A stretch of 64,000 nucleotides of DNA from the NCBI RefSeq assembly GCF_043641555.1, contig NZ_JBHZRJ010000001.1:434001-498000 (forward strand), in the 5' to 3' direction. How positions within the stretch are numbered: position 1 is the stretch's first letter; the number at the start of each line of letters is the position of its first letter. Below are positions 61,812 through 64,000 of this stretch, in pieces. The translations under genes and the position numbers were made by a program. The notes under the pieces were generated by a model that saw only the letters and a list, made by a program, of their open reading frames with translations, had not been told where the DNA came from and did not search any database. This DNA comes from Saccharospirillum alexandrii_A. GTDB lineage: Bacteria > Pseudomonadota > Gammaproteobacteria > Pseudomonadales > Natronospirillaceae.

Positions 61812-61838
61812 GGCACGCCAAGCCGGCGTGCCTTTATT
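61812..61838 (+). terminator. Rho-independent terminator of the giant gene
   Basis: GGCACGCC and GGCGTGCC form a perfect 8-bp stem with a 5-base loop, followed by TTTATT. Confidence 0.75.
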
Positions 61839-61857
61839 CAGGGTAATACCTGGTGTG

Positions 61858-62118
61858 CTACTGATACTTTTCCAGTAATCCATCAAGGCGCTTAATGAAG
61901 TTGTCAGTAGCGCGGGAATTTGGGCTGTCGACTGAAAACGTCTGGTGAAACATCAGCGTTAACGTCACTGCACCGTCACTCAGTGAGACGGTATAACCAT
62001 CAAAACCGGTATCGGCGGTGAGGCCATCGAGCTCATAGCCCTTGTCGGTTTTTGTGCCGTTGTCGATCACGGTCTGGAAGGCACGCAAGGCGTTACCGGC
62101 TTCGATTTTTTCAGACAT
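61858..62118 (-). CDS. Small conserved protein (possibly DUF3081)
   Basis: 86 residues, acidic, no signal peptide or membrane segment. The layout (NALRAFQTVIDNGTK, then DGLTADTGFDGYTVSLSDG and VTLTLMFHQTFSVD) resembles the DUF3081 family of marine gammaproteobacteria as I remember it. No function is known. It lies 74 bases after the MFS gene in the same direction. Confidence 0.65.
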   Translation of the reverse strand: MSEKIEAGNALRAFQTVIDNGTKTDKGYELDGLTADTGFDGYTVSLSDGAVTLTLMFHQTFSVDSPNSRATDNFIKRLDGLLEKYQ

Positions 62119-62191
62119 TCGGTCAGCCTGTGAAGGGTGAGTTCAGTCTGAGTCTAGTGTAATTGGCCTTGGCTTCCCAACAGCGTAGGCC

Positions 62192-63385
62192 TCAACCTGA
62201 AAATCGGGGCAAGCGGCTGATCACCATTGCAGCGACAAGCGACAAACCACCGGTGACTACCCAGGTCCATTCCCAGCCTCCGCTGCGACTGGCGACCAGT
62301 GCAACCAGAGGCGGGCCAGCAAACTGACCCAGAGATGACCATTGCTGCATCCAGCCGACGGTGGTTGAGACCGTATCCTCACTGGGTGCCAGCCTAACGG
62401 CAAGTGAAAACAGCACGCCGGGAATCACACCGCCGACCATGGAGAACAGCAAAACAGCACCGTAGCGAACCAGAGGCGCCGTGTCGGTCAAACTGGAAAA
62501 CGCGAACAAAGTGCCGAGGCTCATCACACCAAAACCGGTGTACAACAATTGCCGGGCCTGAATGCCCCGGTGCAACAGATAGCCGGAGGCCAGGTTACCC
62601 AGAACGTTAATAAGCGCCACCAGCGCCGTAAGCGGCCCGATCAAAAGGGCGCTGAAACCGGCCTGACGATAGATGGATGGTAAAAACCCGATGACCGAGA
62701 GCCACTGGCTGGAATACATGGCGAAGATAATGGCAATCAGCCAGGGGCCAGGCGCCGCAAGTGTATCGGCCGGGCGTTGCCACCAAGGGGCCGATGGCGA
62801 AGTGGTGCTGGCTGACGTTGATTGCGGTTGGTCGGTGGGCACTGCGTACCACACCCAAACCAGCATCAGCATCGATATCAGCGCCAGCACTCGCCACCAG
62901 CCTTGCCAGCTGACTGCATCGATCACCCAGGGTGCGGTTAATAACGCCAGGCTGGTACCGAACCCCATGTAGCAGCCCCATAGCCCGAGGCGTTGGCTCA
63001 GTTTCTCGACCGGTACTTGGCGCCGAATCAGTCCCGGGGCAGGCAGTACAACCAGCAAAAAGCCAACCCCTTCGAGCGCACGCAAGGTGAGCAACGCCGA
63101 AACCGACGTCGCTTCAGCGCCGAGAAAACTGGCCAGTGCCAGGATAATCAGCCCGGCTATCATGCTGCGCCGTAGACCGACCGTATCGGCTGCCATACCC
63201 ACCAGTAAACCCACTGTCATGCCCGCCAGTTGCACCAGCGACAACATAAACCCCGCTTGCAGCAAGGTGAGGCCAAGTGCCGTCTCCAGGGAGGTAATCG
63301 CCGGCGGCAATTTCCCCAGGTGAAGCGCTGCGGAAACACCAGCGATGATGACAGCAAACTCGGACGGAAAACGTGAGTGCGACAT
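62192..63385 (-). CDS. MFS transporter
   Basis: 397 residues with about twelve membrane segments, from the ATG that gives MSHSRFPSEF; the frame extends upstream with a charged head that does not fit. The loop after the second segment, GMAADTVGLRRSMIAGL, is the MFS motif A region. It resembles the small CynX/NarK-like group. The substrate is unknown. Confidence 0.82.
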   Translation of the reverse strand: MSHSRFPSEFAVIIAGVSAALHLGKLPPAITSLETALGLTLLQAGFMLSLVQLAGMTVGLLVGMAADTVGLRRSMIAGLIILALASFLGAEATSVSALLTLRALEGVGFLLVVLPAPGLIRRQVPVEKLSQRLGLWGCYMGFGTSLALLTAPWVIDAVSWQGWWRVLALISMLMLVWVWYAVPTDQPQSTSASTTSPSAPWWQRPADTLAAPGPWLIAIIFAMYSSQWLSVIGFLPSIYRQAGFSALLIGPLTALVALINVLGNLASGYLLHRGIQARQLLYTGFGVMSLGTLFAFSSLTDTAPLVRYGAVLLFSMVGGVIPGVLFSLAVRLAPSEDTVSTTVGWMQQWSSLGQFAGPPLVALVASRSGGWEWTWVVTGGLSLVAAMVISRLPRFSG

Positions 63386-63527
63386 AACAGCAAGAGGCCT
63401 GAGTAGTGAGGGCAATGAAGAAGCCGGTACTTTATCAGCTCGGACCCGGCAGACAACCTTGAGTTTCACCGCAGCACTGGCTCAGGTGGTGCCCAGGTAC
63501 TAGGCTTGTCCGATCATCGAACATTAA

Positions 63528-63716
63528 TTAAGTCTGGAGTTTCGAAGTTGGCAAACAACTGAGTGTCAGGTGCCGGGTAACCCGATCTGGGGAAGTCTGA
63601 GGCATGGATGCCGAAGTCTAGGCCCCATGGATGGGTTAATGCCGACCCCAGATCGGGTTACCCGGTGCCTGACACGGACTCATGGCTCCGAGGTAAAACC
63701 GAACTCCGGAACTTAA
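63528..63716 (+). repeat. Structured repeat, copy C
   Basis: A ~189-bp element between the MFS and GH13 genes. Main arms 63563-63592 and 63646-63675 pair at 28 of 30 bases around a 53-base core. The core matches copy B except at paired or loop positions: hairpin 1 is GGCA/TGCC around TGGA, hairpin 2 is CCCA/TGGG around TGGA. Confidence 0.88.
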
Positions 63717-63746
63717 ATGACGCCAGCGATTAAGAGAGCGACCATT

Positions 63747-64000
63747 ATGGATTCCACAATAGAAACACTTTGGCATCACGTCTATGGCGCGGATCATCCT
63801 GAAGCGCTGTCGCGATTGTCCGAACTGCTGGAAACCAGCCGCCAAACACTGGCGCAGCAACCAACGACGCCCGACCCGGACTGGTACCGCAACGCCATTG
63901 TCTATTCGCTCTACGTCGATGCCTTTGCCGGTGACTTTACCGGCCTGACTGACCGGCTCGACTATCTGGCGACGTTGGGCGTGAATACCCTGTGGCTATT
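63747..64000 (+). CDS. GH13 alpha-amylase-family enzyme (3' partial)
   Basis: The first 84 codons are in the window. After a helical head (residues 1-45) comes WYRNAIVYSLYVDAFAG and DFTGLTDRLDYLATLGVNTL, the start of the GH13 barrel. The head plus this start resemble trehalose synthase, amylosucrase or sucrose-phosphorylase-like members. The ATG has AAGAGAG in front. It begins 31 bases after repeat copy C. Confidence 0.75.
   Translation, partial: MDSTIETLWHHVYGADHPEALSRLSELLETSRQTLAQQPTTPDPDWYRNAIVYSLYVDAFAGDFTGLTDRLDYLATLGVNTLWL

Noticed and set aside
49923..63716. Reading the three palindromic repeats as integron attC sites
   Set aside because: The ends show no GTTRRRY/RYYYAAC core pair, the arms are too perfectly matched without extrahelical bases, and no integrase is in the window.
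1..64000. CRISPR arrays, tRNA or rRNA genes, prophage
   Set aside because: I saw no regularly spaced direct repeats, no cloverleaf-like sequence with tRNA arms, no rRNA-like stretch and no phage structural genes.

Overview
The window looks like chromosomal DNA of a gammaproteobacterium, probably a marine Oceanospirillales-type heterotroph. The pointers are the gene families, the many TRAP-type carriers and strong Shine-Dalgarno sites; I cannot fix the genus. There are about 50 genes, no rRNA or tRNA that I can see, no CRISPR array and no intact transposase. Most genes belong to catabolic operons, each close to its own regulator.

Region 1 (1-18.8 kb) is an aromatic-dicarboxylate region. It holds a ferredoxin reductase (cut by the left edge), a two-subunit Rieske dioxygenase and a PdxA/TphB-type dehydrogenase. 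These are followed by a phthalate-4,5-dioxygenase-type oxygenase, a 4,5-dihydroxyphthalate decarboxylase-like protein, a TRAP-TAXI carrier, an EamA permease, a class II aldolase/decarboxylase, a MarR regulator, a Gfo/Idh/MocA dihydrodiol dehydrogenase, a phthalate-dioxygenase-type reductase and nadC. Together these could take phthalate-like acids to protocatechuate. A 14-bp operator-like palindrome occurs in front of the oxygenase (4316) and again between the reductase and nadC (14569). Two long gene-poor stretches (3.5-4.4 and 15.6-16.5 kb) carry decayed sequence. A lipoprotein and a zinc alcohol dehydrogenase close the region.

Region 2 (18.8-31.3 kb) is a gentisate region. A second TAXI carrier is divergent from a gentisate 1,2-dioxygenase operon (FAH-family hydrolase, aldehyde dehydrogenase, 3-hydroxybenzoate-6-hydroxylase-type flavoprotein, LysR regulator). 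A second complete set follows: another gentisate dioxygenase, fumarylpyruvate hydrolase, maleylpyruvate isomerase and a MarR regulator. The divergent promoter has an unusually large dyad-symmetric layout.

Region 3 (31.4-40.7 kb) holds xylA, a DadA-type FAD oxidase, a PRPP-synthetase-like protein, the homogentisate pathway (hmgA, fumarylacetoacetase, maiA) with a perfect 14-bp inverted repeat upstream of hmgA, a phytanoyl-CoA-dioxygenase-like enzyme and an AraC regulator.

Region 4 (41-56.7 kb) is a sugar or polyol locus. It starts next to a stranded 3' end of pntB. It contains a ribose-type ABC transporter, a SorC regulator, an aldo/keto reductase, a GlpD/EryB-like dehydrogenase, a class I aldolase, an FGGY kinase, an iron alcohol dehydrogenase, an MmsA-type dehydrogenase, an IclR regulator and an SMP-30 lactonase. 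Repeated operator-like sites at 41.24/41.32, 51.75 and 55.68/55.69 kb suggest the blocks form one regulon. The substrate is unknown.

Region 5 (56.8-64 kb) has a 1647-residue secreted multidomain protein (propellers, discoidin, PKD, di-heme cytochrome, ricin lectin), a small conserved protein, an MFS carrier and the start of a GH13 enzyme cut by the right edge. Three copies of a ~185-bp structured repeat (49.9, 54.6 and 63.5 kb) share a fixed 53-nt core inside a covarying stem.
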